Positions 24,837 through 35,989 of a DNA stretch of 64,000 bases are shown piece after piece (the stretch's first letter is position 1; each line of letters starts with the position of its first letter). Under the pieces are notes generated by a model. The model had not been told where the DNA came from. It worked only from the letters and a program-made list of their open reading frames with translations, and did not search any database. A program made the position numbers and the translations under genes. The stretch comes from Papilionanthe hookeriana x Papilionanthe teres (taxonomy: Eukaryota > Streptophyta > Magnoliopsida > Asparagales > Orchidaceae). The stretch lies in NCBI GenBank assembly GCA_022702705.1, contig CM040433.1:23368797-23432796 (forward strand), read 5' to 3'.

Positions 24837-25749
24837 GTGATCGAAGAATTAATTGTAAATCGTCAATGGGAAATTTTCTGCTATTTTACTGCTGAAGCAA
24901 TGCTGGGGATTGTAAGAGAATTTTATGTTAATTTATACTATTCTGAGAGTGAATATATCATTGTTAGAGGACAAATTGTTGAGTTTACCCTCGCACGCAT
25001 CAATGCATTTTACCAGTTGAGAGAACCTTTCTTGTGTGAATACGAAAATTTTCCTGTTACTAATGAAGCAATGGATATGGTTATGAATTATTTGACTGAT
25101 GGAAAAGGAGAATGGAAGATTAAACAGAAGCAAAAAAGTTAACTTCCCCCTTTCTACATTGAATCCTGTATCGAAAGTCTAACATTATTTCATTTCTGCT
25201 AGACTTATGACTACCAGCCATCACAGCGAAGTTACTGTAGATAGAGATGTTCTGAATTACTGTATTCAGAACATGAAGAATATCAATATTGGGGCTATCA
25301 TTCATAAAAGTATTTTGACAAATTCAAAAGGAGAGACTACAGGTGGACTAGGACACCCCAGCCGGAATTATGCCTTGTGTATTCAGTCGGATGTAGCAAC
25401 TGAGGATAATGATGAGGTAGTTCATCCCCTGAAGCCAATAAGTAAACTAAACCTCAAAACCTATGAAGCCCATGTAGGGTGGAAATGGAGTAAGAAAGCT
25501 GATGTACCTTCTTCTAGTCTGGAAAAACCATCTACATCTAGGGAACCTACTCTGCATGATGTTATGGATCAGTTAGAAAAGTTGAATACCAGAATAGAGG
25601 GACTAGAAGCAAGGAATAAGATAAATGATGATTATCAAGTGCGGCGGCGAAAATATGATATAGCTTATCATGACACACAGATGAGATTCCTCAGAGGAGA
25701 CACTAGTGTTGTATTCTCTACATACCTTGAGTACTCCATACCAGCCTGA
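24837..25749 (+). pseudogene. Putative plant transposon protein domain ORF, copy 2 (frameshift and nonsense)
   Basis: The first part (24837-25142) reads RQWEIFCYFTAEAMLGIVRE, then FYVNLYYSESEYIIVRGQIV and INAFYQL, a strong match to the N-terminal part of the plant transposon domain. The frame then shifts: the continuing sequence is in the frame of 25207, readable upstream from about 25147 as PLSTLNPVSKV, a TAA at 25180-25182 where the family usually has Trp, then HYFISARLMTT. The remainder (25207-25749) has VLNYCIQNMKNINIGAIIHK, GGLGHPSRNYALCI and a charged coiled-coil-like segment (LEKLNTRIEGLEARNKI). It cannot give a full protein now. Confidence 0.7.
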
Positions 25750-25759
25750 TGAACCTGAT

Positions 25760-27191
25760 GATGGTGGAGCTCCTGCAGATGATGATTGGTAGTTTAGCAT
25801 TTTTATTTTCATTGCATTTTGTATTTGTTGATGTATCTGTGATTTACCTGAGACTCTGATTTGTATTGTGATGTAATTTGTATTTGGATGTGTTTGTTGT
25901 GAACTTTATGTTGAATTGAGATGGATGTGATGTAATTGTATATAGTCTGTAAATCTAAACTGTGATTGTAAAAGTTGGACGAAAAGCCCCATTCCATTCG
26001 ACTTCAGATAAATATGGGAAATCTTCCCTAGGTGTCTGAGAACCCTATCTAGGGCTGTGTTATGTGTTGAGTTGATGTTTTATGCTTTATGATTTCAAAC
26101 TTATTCCCTTGCAAATTTCTAACCTATATTTGTGTGCAGAAATACACTTAATTATTGCAGGCCTACTATTTTAAATTTATGAAGAAGACCTGCCTAAACT
26201 CAAAGGTATGAAAAACCCAAAGTATTGAGGTATGAGTTACATATATGTTTAGATCTTTTCTTTCTTCCTATGTTAATCTTATTGATTTTCAAAAATTTAA
26301 GTTTGGGGTGGAAAGAATTAACTATTAGTTGTTCTCATTTAAAAGTATTTTCAAAATTATTAACATGATTTCATGTGATAGAGCTCAATTGCATATAACT
26401 GTATTTTGATTTTATTTAAGTACTTTAGTGGACTTAAATGGAAGTTTTTGGTAATCAAAAGTAATTTTGTAGGCTAAGATATTTGGTATAAGAGAATAGG
26501 ACTATAGTCAACTATTCAAAGTAAGAAAAATTGTATGTTTGAAGTATTAAGAATCCTAAAAGTTTATGTGAAAAGAAAGGATTGAGACTCTATGATGATC
26601 ATTAATAAGCTAAAGAAATGCCTATAATTTAAAGGATTGTGGTAAGTTTCAAATTTTGGGTGAGAAGGGTAAAGTTCAAAATTATTAAAGGCTATCCAGA
26701 TATAGTAATCCTCACCTGAAATAAGCAAAAAGAAAAAGTAAAAAGAGAAGAGAAAAGAGAAAAAGAAGAAAAAGAAAAGAAAAAGTGAGGAGAAGCTTGA
26801 GGAGATGCCTAGTCAAAAATTGGCTTCACTTAGATCTACCTAAAGGGAAGAACTTAATTACTTTCCTGAACTTATATGTATGGATTAACATCTTTACTAG
26901 TAGTATTCTCATAAACTTCTTTTCATATAATTCTTTTAAGTGCCTTAATAGGACAATCTACAGTCATTTTTGAAATGAATATAAGGCTAGAACTCTTAGA
27001 CTTGATTACTAGATAGCCTTATACCTGCAGAATTTACTTGAATTATTGAAAGATCTTTCTAAAACTTTTAGTGTTGTATTTATCTAAGTCAAAATTATAG
27101 TATTCTAAAAAGAAAGTTCATTGCAGTGGATCATTATTTTTTGTATTAACTAAATTATTTGAGGACAAGTAATAGTTAAGTTTGGGGATCT
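25760..27191 (+). other. 3' internal region of the Athila-like element with polypurine tracts
   Basis: There is no ORF. An AAGTTTGGGGTGG string occurs at about 26299-26311, a purine-rich A/G run at 26728-26800, and AAGTTTGGGGATC at 27178-27190, the last directly before the 3' LTR and therefore the likely priming tract for plus-strand synthesis. The same order of an upstream tract, purine run and LTR is seen at 47095-47800. Confidence 0.55.
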
Positions 27192-28840
27192 TGATCCCAT
27201 GAAAATTTGATAGCTTCTTAATATCCATTTCATACCTATTTTTGATGATATTACACTTTAAAGAAAGGTATTTTTCATGATTTCATGCAGGTATAATGAT
27301 TTTAGGCCTTTGGAGCAAAAGGAAGCAAAAAATGAGCAAATTTGGAGCAAAATGGAGCAAAATGCATTTTATTGAACTAGCGCTGAAACGCGCGGTCACC
27401 AGCGCTGGATCGCGCCAATTTACAGAGAGTTTTGACAAGAAGGCGGAAAAAAGCACCGGACGGCGCCCTATCCTGCGTCGGACCACGTCCTATCTGGATT
27501 TTAAACTAGATTTAATGTATTTGGTCTGATTTTTGAGGGATGCTTGAAGAAACTCTTGGGAAATCAGTTATGGCTGAATTCAAACTGTTTTGAAGCCAAT
27601 TTTAGAGAGGGGGAGAGAGTCTTTAGTGTGAGGGAGTGAAGATTGAGTGTGTCTGTTCATAGTTTTAGTATAGAGAGTCCATCTAGGGTTTATGTGTGTT
27701 CTCTTCTAAGGATTGTAGGAGGAGAGTAAAAGTGAGAGATTTCTTCTTCCGTACTTATCTATAGAGAGAATTGTGTGTTGTTGTGAAGAAAGAAGCAAAG
27801 TCAAAGGAATTCCTTGAGATTCACTTGGGGAAGAGTTTGAGATAAGTTGTTTTTTCTTTACTCTGTTTGTATGACGTTGCTTTTATATATAAAATCCATC
27901 TTTTGTCATTTTTCCTAATGTGTCTTGAGTAGATTTCCTTATCTTCCTCCTTTTCAGGTGATGTGTTGATGTTGTTATATGGTAATGATGTGTCGATTTA
28001 TTATGGAGAATTTGTGATGACCTTTTCACTTCTTACTTCATTTACTTTTTGATATGGCCAATTAAATTGTTAAAACTTGTTGGGAAACATATGTTCTGAA
28101 AGAATTATGAGTTCCACAACAAAAGTGAAGGTCACATTCAATGTCCATAAATGAGTGACATAGTTCATGGGGGTTGAGTGCAAATAAATAGGGAAATATA
28201 TTTTGATGGGCGTAGAATTGGAGATTTTAGAGTGACAGGTTGAAATCCCCAATTTGGTCCTAGGGTTTGGAAACCAAAGCGAGAGTTAGCCTTCAGGGGA
28301 AGGGAAGTGGGAGCTTCGGAGTGAGAGCCAGTATCCTCCCAGCCTAACCATGGATTTGGGGACTGAACTTTGGATTAGCCAATGTTCTTTTTGCGCTTGA
28401 AAGAGGGTAAAGAATAAGAATGCTCCTATTTGGCACAAAAAATTTGCATCACTGATCTATGTCACTAAATCATCACATTATTATTGGAGAGGAGGAGGAT
28501 TCTTTCTTACAATTGAACTTTTGTTATAAATTTAGTTTTGTGTTAGTTAACTTCCTAGAAAGTTAGAACGTACTTTGGTAGAATTAGTAATTGCAACTGT
28601 TTGTTCCTCTTTTATTATTAGTAATTACTTGCAATTGTGCTGTGATTCGTGAAGTGCTTTCTGTGCTACATTACAAAATTAATAGCCTCCTTATGGGATC
28701 GATAACCAGGACTCCATTAGAGCCCTGTATTACTTAAGTGATACGTATACTTGCATTTAATTGTGTGACTAAATGGAAAACTAAATCAATATATATATAT
28801 CTGAGTTCATAAATTTTAGCAATTTAAAAAAGTCACACCA
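27192..28840 (+). repeat. 3' LTR of the complete Athila-like element
   Basis: It begins TGATCCCATG and ends GTCACACCA, followed by the CTTGT target duplication at 28841-28845. It aligns to 21246-22893 along its whole length. GC-rich words are better kept here (AGCGCTGAAACGCGCGG near 27380). Confidence 0.9.
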
Positions 28841-29378
28841 CTTGTCACCCCCATGGCTACGGAATTCACTATTACTGCGCGATTCGCTATGTTAGCCAAA
28901 GGAAAAGAGATTCTGTATGAAGAGGAATTAGTTGATGTTTTTGACCTGCCACTGTCTGTATTTGAGATTGGGTCCAGTTCGAAGTTCACACTTACCAAGT
29001 CGCAAAGGATTTGACGTAACCAAGAAATTCTAAAAGCCAATAAGACCAGAGCTGCGGAGTTAGTCTCTGCTGAGCTACCCCTCACCTGAAAGAGATGGGA
29101 TTATTTGAGACCTCACCTCTACTCAGGGGAAGTAGGTTTAACATGTTGTCTTTCGCTTCCAGTGAAGAGGGCATTTATAAGATTTCCGCTGCATTTCCAC
29201 TGCCATCTCTCCATAATGGTCGATGTAAGAAGAGAGAGAAACCTACAACCCTTACGTGAGTCTGCTTAGTTTTTAAGAGATTGACCGAGAAAGAACATTG
29301 TTCTATTGTTGTCTATTAAAGAGAATGAGATGTGTTGTGTCACCACAAATGAAAGCTGAGATTTTAAAGAAAGACAAG

Positions 29379-31111
29379 TGATACACCTAAAATATATAAT
29401 ATTTTAAAGCACATTTTTATACCCATTTTTGATGATATTGAACTTTAATGGAAGGAATTTTTATGTTTTTCTTGCAGGTATGATTAAAATGAGTGATTGT
29501 GATGAAAGGAACAAAAAAGGATCAAATTTGGAGCAAAAATTGAAAGGTGTGCAAAATTTGGCCTTTGGTGCCTATGTGCCGGATGGCTGACGCATCGGCG
29601 CCACAGTTAAAGTGACGAATTTTATTTGATTTTGGCACAAATTTGAAGGGGTTTTTGAAGCATCCTTTGGTTTAAACTTCACTAACTTCCCAACAGCGCC
29701 AAAATTCATTTAAATTTTGAACGAATGGATGCATTCTTGGTGGATACATTGAATCTGGACATATTTTGAATAAACACCAAGGCAACTTTTGAAGAATTAT
29801 TAAAAATGAAGACTTGAAGATCAGAAAGTGGCGCCACACCCAAGAGAAGAGTTTAGAAGAAAATTTTGGTGGGAGAAGTTGGAGGAAAGCTTGAAGTTGA
29901 TTCCAGGGAAAGAGGAAGAAAGAGAGCCTTCTTCTCACCAAATTTTCTTTACTCTTCTACTTAACTTTATTATAGTTTATATTAGAATTTAGGAGAGTTA
30001 ATCCTTAGAGTTGGGCACCAACCTCTGTGGAGTATTATAGTGGAAAGCAAAATTTCAGAGGAACTTTCAGAGTCTTGTGGAGAGGATTTTCAGAGAAGTG
30101 TTTATCTTTGTTTTTACATTTGGTTTTTAAGTAAAACTTGTTGTATTTTCACTATGATTTCTACTTTCAAATCAAGTTATGTTTGTGTTTTCTCCATTAG
30201 TTCTAAGTAGTTTTCTTTATCTTTTTCCTTTTAAATGATGAAGTAATCAAATTATGGAAGGAAGTTGTGTGAAGTATATAAGTTTAATATTGGAAGAAGT
30301 TGTGATGATTTATGTCCTTGCAATTAATTTACTTCTTAATTTGGCCAAATAAGATGTTAAAATTTGTTGGGAGATTATGTACGATCCATTGCGGCGTTGT
30401 CTCAATCAACAATTGAAAAGAATCACATGCAATTGTATAGATGAGAATTGTAGTTCATATAATTGAGTGCAAATAAATTGAGAGATATGTTTTAATGGGG
30501 AGTAAAATTAGAGATTTTAGAGTGACAGGCTAAGGTCCCCTAGTTTGGTTTGAGGTGAAAAATTTTGTTATGAGATGTTAACCCCCAGGTGGAGGGAATT
30601 GACGAAACTCTAGAGTGAGAGCTGGTATCTTTCCTGCCTAACCCATCTACAAAATTTCAAAGCTTCAAATTAACCAATGTTCTTTATAGAACCAAGTAAG
30701 GGTAAAGAATATATTTGCTCCTATTTGGGACAACACAATTTAGATACTTCCACTATGAAATTTCATAATTATTGTTGATTCATTAAAAGAGAAAAAATAT
30801 ACTCTAATCTCATTGCTTTCATATTGTTAATAGTCTTGTTTATTTTAATTGTTTGCTTTACTTTTTCTTAAATAGAAAATATCAAAAACAAATTTTCAAA
30901 TTATCTATTTTAAAACATACTTTACAAAATCAATTTAAAAATTAAAAAGTTAATTTTCTTATTTCTTTTTATTTTTAGACATTTCCCTGTGGGTTCGATA
31001 TCTCGGGGCTTAATCAGAAAATCCTATATTACTTGATAAACAATACGTATACTTGCGTAGAATCACATATTATAAATAATTAAAATATATTTCTTGTTTG
31101 CTTAAAAGTCA
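29379..31111 (+). mobile_element. Athila-like LTR B
   Basis: It starts TGATACACC, includes the family motif TTGATGATATTGAACTTTAA at about 29427, a GC-rich island (GGCTGACGCATCGGCGCC) at 29585, and near the end the U5 motif (TATTACTTGATAAACAATAC, then GTATACTTGCG). It ends AAAGTCA, directly before AGTTTTTGGCGTCG. No second copy lies in this window, so the element is truncated or its 3' LTR was lost. It sits in the remains of the Ogre-like ORF. Confidence 0.75.
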
Positions 31112-31117
31112 AGTTTT

Positions 31118-31134
31118 TGGCGTCGTTCCAAAGA
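31118..31134 (+). promoter_or_regulatory. tRNA-Asp-type primer-binding site after LTR B
   Basis: TGGCGTCGTTCCAAAGA follows AGTTTT. It is a degenerate match to TGGCGCCGTTGCC. Position right after the LTR end supports the call. Confidence 0.6.
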
Positions 31135-31189
31135 AAGAGATATTATCATTGGAAAGAAATATAAAATGAAAAATGTGAGGATAAATGTT

Positions 31190-32150
31190 CGGAGATCAAC
31201 AAGTCCTCTAGATAGTTTCACAAATCAAAAGGAGCGCCGCCATCTCGCATTTCCGCCAAGCTCAGCCTAGGATTCCGTATAGTTACCACTGCTACTGCCA
31301 TTGATACCACTACTACTTCCTAGAAGCCTACAGAACATAGACTGGTCAAGTCTCGTCTTGTTCCTAGGATGTCGCCTGTCACTGTATATGAAAAGCCCCC
31401 AAGTTTGAGTAATGGTAAAGGATCACCTACTATCGTATATGGTTAGCGCACTAGGGATTGTTCTTCCTCCTAATAAGTTAATGTCACCAACGAGACACCA
31501 TGTCTCAAAGCATTATCATTGGAGGAAAAGACATGGAGACTTAGGGTCATCGGAGCGATATCGTCAGAAAAGACAATGGATTGCAAGTCCGACGCTCCGA
31601 ACACTATAACAACCCAACTTTCGACATAAAGAGAGATGCTCGTCAAGAATATTCGGTTGACTTTAAGACCATCAAGGGCAAGTCAATAGAATCACGTTGG
31701 ATAAACTCAGGGCCGACATGACACAATTATCAAAAGAGTGGGGAAAAATGTCAATGACGAATATTATGACCTGTCGGATTATATGGATAAAGAATTTGTA
31801 GAAATCCTTGTTGTTGAGACCAGGGCCTCCACACATTGTGTGGTGCTCCTTCGCCTACTGAGGAGAACGCCCCTGATGAGTTGCAAAGGGCTATCCAACA
31901 CAGAGATGAACAGTTCAGCCGAATGGAGAAGAAGCTGGAGGAGATGATGGTCACTATGCCACGCTTCAAAGTCAAACTAGGTTACTGAAGATAACATCTC
32001 CAGAGGTGAACCAGACAGAGGTTTTTCACATTACAATTGAAAAGAAAGAGCTCACTTCTGCCAGCAAGGACGAATAGCCTAAAAAGTATCCATGATAGGG
32101 CAAGATATCAGAGAAGGATATAAAGCTGATGATTGACACAATAGTGCCTC
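31190..32150 (+). pseudogene. Retroelement internal remnant, gag-like coiled coil
   Basis: Several short frames, each broken by stops. The clearest part is at about 31850-31970, where one frame reads DELQRAIQHRDEQFSRMEKK then LEEMMVTMPRFK, a charged coiled-coil-like stretch as seen near the N-terminus of Tat/Ogre gag proteins. It could belong to LTR B's element or to the Ogre-like element interrupted further left. I cannot decide which. Confidence 0.35.
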
Positions 32151-32298
32151 TTTAAAAGAGTCATTTTGAAATTTTTGCACCAAATACTTCAAAAAGATAT
32201 TTAATACATAGAAATGTGCATTCTTAGTAACATTATTGAAGTTCTTCGAATTATGAATTTCCTTCAGGTTAAATTAATTTTCATAGAAAAAAATGAAC

Positions 32299-32690
32299 AA
32301 TTATTCTGTCCGGACTCCGGACGTAGAGATACGTCAGGAATTCAATCAAATCACGCCACGCGTAGCCCACCGTGAAATCACGGAATAACACGGGAGAATA
32401 TTCTTCATTTGTTATTCTGTGTTATTCAGGTGTTATTGTGATAGAATAACACATAATAACACGGGAGAATATTCTCCCGTGTTATTCTGTGATATTCTGG
32501 ACTCACAATAGTGTTATAATAACACAATAACACCTGAATAACACAGAATAACATAGGAGGAATATTCCTCTGGTGTTATTCCGTGGTTTGGGATGTCAGG
32601 CAACGCAGCATCATTTGATTGGACTCCGGACATATCTCTATTTCCGGAGTCCGGACGTATCTCTACGTCCGGAGTCCGGACGTAATAATT
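32299..32690. mobile_element. Foldback MITE with about 40-bp terminal inverted repeats
   Basis: The left end reads ATTATTCTGTCCGGACTCCG, then GACGTAGAGATACGTC. The reverse complement of the right end is the same apart from two bases in the first ten. The inside is also an imperfect palindrome: GGAATAACACGGGAGAATAT on the left pairs with the region around 32550-32577, GTTATTCAGGTGTTATTG pairs with 32516-32536, and AACACGGGAGAATATTCTCC begins a perfect 26-bp palindrome at 32458-32483. It encodes no protein. I could not fix a target duplication, so superfamily is open. Confidence 0.75.
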
Positions 32691-32699
32691 TTCCAGAAA

Positions 32700-33702
32700 A
32701 AACACAACTTAACCATTAAAATTAACCGCATTCTTTCATTAAGCAACTTTTGATGGGCTATTGACATATGTTTTATTACAGTGCTTATAAAATTTAAATC
32801 TTTTGTAAATCATAGAAGCTAAGTGGTATTCCTCATGCCAACTAATGGTTTTCGAACATCATAAGCAATATTCATTGTCATATAAGCTTTATGAGGAGCC
32901 TCTAAGAAATTTTGTTATCAATCTATGCCACTTTGTATATAAGATATATCAGATTTTTAAGGCATTATTTTGTGCCATCACTTTTTTGCTTGACTTTCTA
33001 ATAAACATCAAATGATATTCCAATTTTTATTTTCAATCTCCTCAATATAGTATAATAATGTTCATAATTTGTTCAGTTTCATAAATAGTTGGTTAGCATA
33101 AAATGCTACAATTACTTGAACAAGCGTTTAAGCAATGTTCAAACCAAGATCAAGTGATATTCAAATTTTATGAGCAGTGTTTGAAAAATGTCGGAACACA
33201 TTCTAATATGACCAAAAATATATATTGGAGTACGGTTTAAACGGATCTTCATATATGTTCGAAAAATGTTTAATTACAACACAAAAAGGTTTGATCATCA
33301 GTAAGGCTCAATCAATGATCAATTGTGATATGAAAAAGGTTTTGAAATGACTCAAATATATGCAATAATAAGTTTTAGAACACACTATTTGGTTTTTTAT
33401 ATTCAATAAGACTTGGTCAATGAAATATCATAGAAACATTAACATAAAAAATAATGATCACATATAATATAGCCGCTCATGAATGATAAAATGTCAAACA
33501 CCTCAAAGATAAACATGATCATCTTAACCCACATAAATTATGAAATCTCAAATGACACAACACCAATGACTCTAGCAAAAAAGGAGAACAACGAAAAGGA
33601 CAAAACATCTATCAATAGTGGGAATATAAAAATAGTTAACATGTTCTGTTTCAATCAGAAAGTAAACAAAGGTCATTATTATCCAATTTTTCCTAATACT
33701 GG

Positions 33703-33741
<39 letters not shown>

Positions 33742-34056
33742 ATGTTTGAAATTTGAATGTTTTTGCTCAGAATAAAAGTTCACTATAACAAGTCAACAAA
33801 ATTTTTTTAAAAAATATACCAATAGAAAATCTTGATCAACACACTACAGAGAAAGTAAAGAACAAGGAAAATAATTTTTTTCCTGCTTCTCTCAAAAGAT
33901 TTGTAAAATTGGGGCTAACAGAAAGAAATTCAAACTCCAAACGCTCCAACGTTCGAAGGGTATAATGATACCTGCGAGTGTGCGAAGGCTCCCAGGTCAC
34001 AAAATATCATGTGAAGGAAATTAAACAAAATTAAACTGTAATCCCCACCCACACAC
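32700..34056. other. AT-rich DNA upstream of the LRR gene
   Basis: I see no gene here. A (TA)n microsatellite of about 33 bases lies at 33705-33738. The 98-residue reading 33479-33775 runs through that microsatellite and has no domain. The last 150 bases before the TATA box are less AT-rich and may hold the promoter of the LRR gene. Confidence 0.6.
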
Positions 34057-34065
34057 TATAAATAC
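34057..34065 (+). promoter_or_regulatory. TATA box of the LRR gene
   Basis: CTATAAATA lies 158 bases before the ATG in a C-rich context. A CATCAT run (34083-34101) falls in the predicted 5' leader. A start of transcription about 30 bases downstream would give a leader of roughly 130 bases. Confidence 0.6.
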
Positions 34066-34222
34066 CTGCTACATTTCTTAATCATCACCATCATCATCAT
34101 GATCAGACCATTCTTCTCGCGCTAAGAAACCAACCTTCTCACACTTTTCTTCACCTTTTCGCTCCACAAAACTGAACAAATTTCATCCCAAATCCCGAAA
34201 TAGCTATACTGAAGATTCCAAT

Positions 34223-35989
34223 ATGATGAATTTAAACTTGGTTTTTCACCGCTCTGCTCTCCTTCTCCTCATCTCTCTTCTCTTCCCACAAAGTTTTGTT
34301 GCTCAACCCCAATCTTGCTCTCTAGAAGACAGAGCAGCTCTCCTCAGTTTCAAAGCTGGAATATTGAAGGACACCACCGGCATTCTCTCCTCATGGGTAG
34401 GCGTTGACTGCTGTAGGACTTGGGAGGGCATAGAATGCCACCCTAAGTCTGGAAGGGTCATCAGGTTGCAGCTTCAAAGGGCTCAACAAAGTGTAGGACA
34501 AGCTCTTTACATGAAAGGTACCCTCTCTCCTTCCCTTGGCAAGCTCCAGCATCTGCAAGTGATGGTTCTCAGTGGAATGAAGCAGATCAAAGGCGTTATT
34601 CCCGAGAGTTTATCATATTTAGGTCATCTCACCCAGCTTTATCTCGAAAATAGTCTGCTTGAAGGCCCCATCCCTTCAAGTCTTGGCAAGCTGACTTCAC
34701 TCGTACAATTATCTCTAAGTGGCAATCGTTTACAAGGCCAAATCCCTCAAAGCCTTGGGTCCCTTAGAAATTTGATTCAAATAAACCTAGGGAGAAACTC
34801 ACTTACTGGCACTGTTCCTTCCACATTCCAAAACTTGCAAAGTATGCAGTTATTTGACATAAGCCATAATCTTTTATCTGGGGGAATTCCAGGTTATGTT
34901 GGGCAGTTTCAGAATCTTACATACATTGACCTTTCAAATAACCAGTTATCAGGTGTTTTGCCGATCTTACTCTGCAGTCTTCCCAATGTCTTAGATATCT
35001 CATTGAGTGATAACAAGCTCACTGGCCTGATCCCAAGCCAAATTGGCAACCTCAAGTCACTGAATTCTCTTTCTTTGAGTAATAATTTTCTCACTGGCTC
35101 AATTCCAGAATCTCTTGGGAGGTTGCAGAAGCTGTGGTATCTTAATCTTTCAAAAAATAAGCTTTCTAATCGGCTGCCAAATAGCTTCAGAATTGGGCTT
35201 CCATCATTAATTTCCGTTGATCTTTCCTATAATTATTTGCACTTGGATTCCATCCAGGATTGGATAAAAGGAAAGGAAATAAGAGAAGTCAAACTTGCAG
35301 GCTGCAACATTGGAGGAACTCTACCAGTTTTCACAAGAGCAGATTTGCTGAGTTCAATAGACCTGTCTAACAATAATATCACAGGAAATATAGGTGATTT
35401 TCTCACTAACATGACTAGCCTACAGGAGCTCAATCTCTCTGGTAACCAGATAAAATCAAATATAACAGGGATTTTGTTGCCTGACAGTCTTTCTACCCTT
35501 GATCTCCATTCAAACCAGCTTTATGGTTCGATTACAGATTTTCTTCAAAAGTCAAGCAGCATCCTGGAATCTATTGACATCTCAAGTAACAAACTTACAG
35601 GTAGATTGCCTCAGTTCAGTGAAGCAACCAGTCTGAAATATCTTGTTCTGTCCAAGAACAGCATTACAGGTCAAATCCCAATCAGCATATCAAATTTAAC
35701 CTCTCTTGAGAGGCTGGATCTTTCCAGGAATCAAATTATGGGTGTTCTTCCTGCAACGATGGGTGAAATGGTAAGATTGCTGTGGCTGGACCTCTCAAGC
35801 AATAAGCTCACAGGAAGTATACCTGCTACATTTTCTGGGCTTAGCAACATTAGGCATGTAAGTTTCAGAGCTAATAGATTATGTGGGCAGATTCCACAGA
35901 AAAGGCCATTCAACATATTTCCAGTGGCTGCTTATGCTCATAACCAGTGCCTGTGTGGCAAGCCTCTGCCGCCATGCAGGAAAATTTAG
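34223..35989 (+). CDS. Secreted leucine-rich-repeat protein, DRT100/AT5G23400-like, no kinase
   Basis: One uninterrupted 588-residue frame. Residues 1-27 are a signal peptide (Leu-rich core LLLLISLLF). An N-terminal LRR cap follows (31-73), with the Cys pattern C32, C63, C64, C72 and the typical FKAGILKDTTGILSSW. From about 100 to 555 there are some 18-19 plant-type repeats (for example LTGSIPESLGRLQKLWYLNL at 290-309). A non-canonical segment lies around 340-375. The protein ends with a cap rich in Cys (C554, C576, C578, C585), with NRLCGQIPQKRPFNIFP and CLCGKPLPPC. There is no transmembrane helix and no kinase, so it should act outside the cell. Length and C-terminus match my recollection of Arabidopsis AT5G23400 (589 residues). 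Several NxS/T sites are present. A partner or ligand cannot be named. The first ATG is used; a second Met follows directly. No frameshift or stop breaks it, in contrast to everything around it. Confidence 0.93.
   Translation: MMNLNLVFHRSALLLLISLLFPQSFVAQPQSCSLEDRAALLSFKAGILKDTTGILSSWVGVDCCRTWEGIECHPKSGRVIRLQLQRAQQSVGQALYMKGTLSPSLGKLQHLQVMVLSGMKQIKGVIPESLSYLGHLTQLYLENSLLEGPIPSSLGKLTSLVQLSLSGNRLQGQIPQSLGSLRNLIQINLGRNSLTGTVPSTFQNLQSMQLFDISHNLLSGGIPGYVGQFQNLTYIDLSNNQLSGVLPILLCSLPNVLDISLSDNKLTGLIPSQIGNLKSLNSLSLSNNFLTGSIPESLGRLQKLWYLNLSKNKLSNRLPNSFRIGLPSLISVDLSYNYLHLDSIQDWIKGKEIREVKLAGCNIGGTLPVFTRADLLSSIDLSNNNITGNIGDFLTNMTSLQELNLSGNQIKSNITGILLPDSLSTLDLHSNQLYGSITDFLQKSSSILESIDISSNKLTGRLPQFSEATSLKYLVLSKNSITGQIPISISNLTSLERLDLSRNQIMGVLPATMGEMVRLLWLDLSSNKLTGSIPATFSGLSNIRHVSFRANRLCGQIPQKRPFNIFPVAAYAHNQCLCGKPLPPCRKI

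Larger units (their letters stand above)
21246..28840 (+). mobile_element. Complete non-autonomous Athila-like LTR retrotransposon with target duplication
   Basis: Two direct LTRs of 1648 and 1649 bases flank an internal region. Both start TGATCC and end CACACCA. The 5-bp sequence CTTGT occurs immediately before (21241-21245) and after (28841-28845). A tRNA-Asp-like primer site follows the first LTR and a purine tract (AAGTTTGGGGATC) precedes the second. Inside I find no protease, reverse transcriptase or integrase, only two decayed copies of a plant-transposon domain ORF. The element therefore depended on another element for movement. The LTRs differ at scattered positions, so it is not recent. 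Confidence 0.9.
20908..29087 (+). pseudogene. Decayed upstream ORF of the Ogre/Tat-like element, split by a nested insertion
   Basis: The reading frame from ATG 20908 continues through stops at 21001-21003 and 21145-21147 to 21245. If the complete element at 21246-28840 and one copy of its CTTGT target duplication are ignored, the same frame resumes at 28846 and runs to a stop at 29012-29014, then on to about 29087. Recognisable residues include MIKFKTGFDEVEVILRKAPY after 21016 and MATEFTITARFAMLAKGKEI after 28853. It follows the tRNA-Arg-type primer site by about 600 bases. Ogre elements carry an extra ORF of unknown function before gag, so I infer that identity. I see no catalytic motif. 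Confidence 0.5.

Noticed and set aside
33479..33775. 98-residue ORF upstream of the LRR gene
   Set aside because: It ends in a run of Ile-Tyr from a (TA)n microsatellite and has no domain or coding-like composition.
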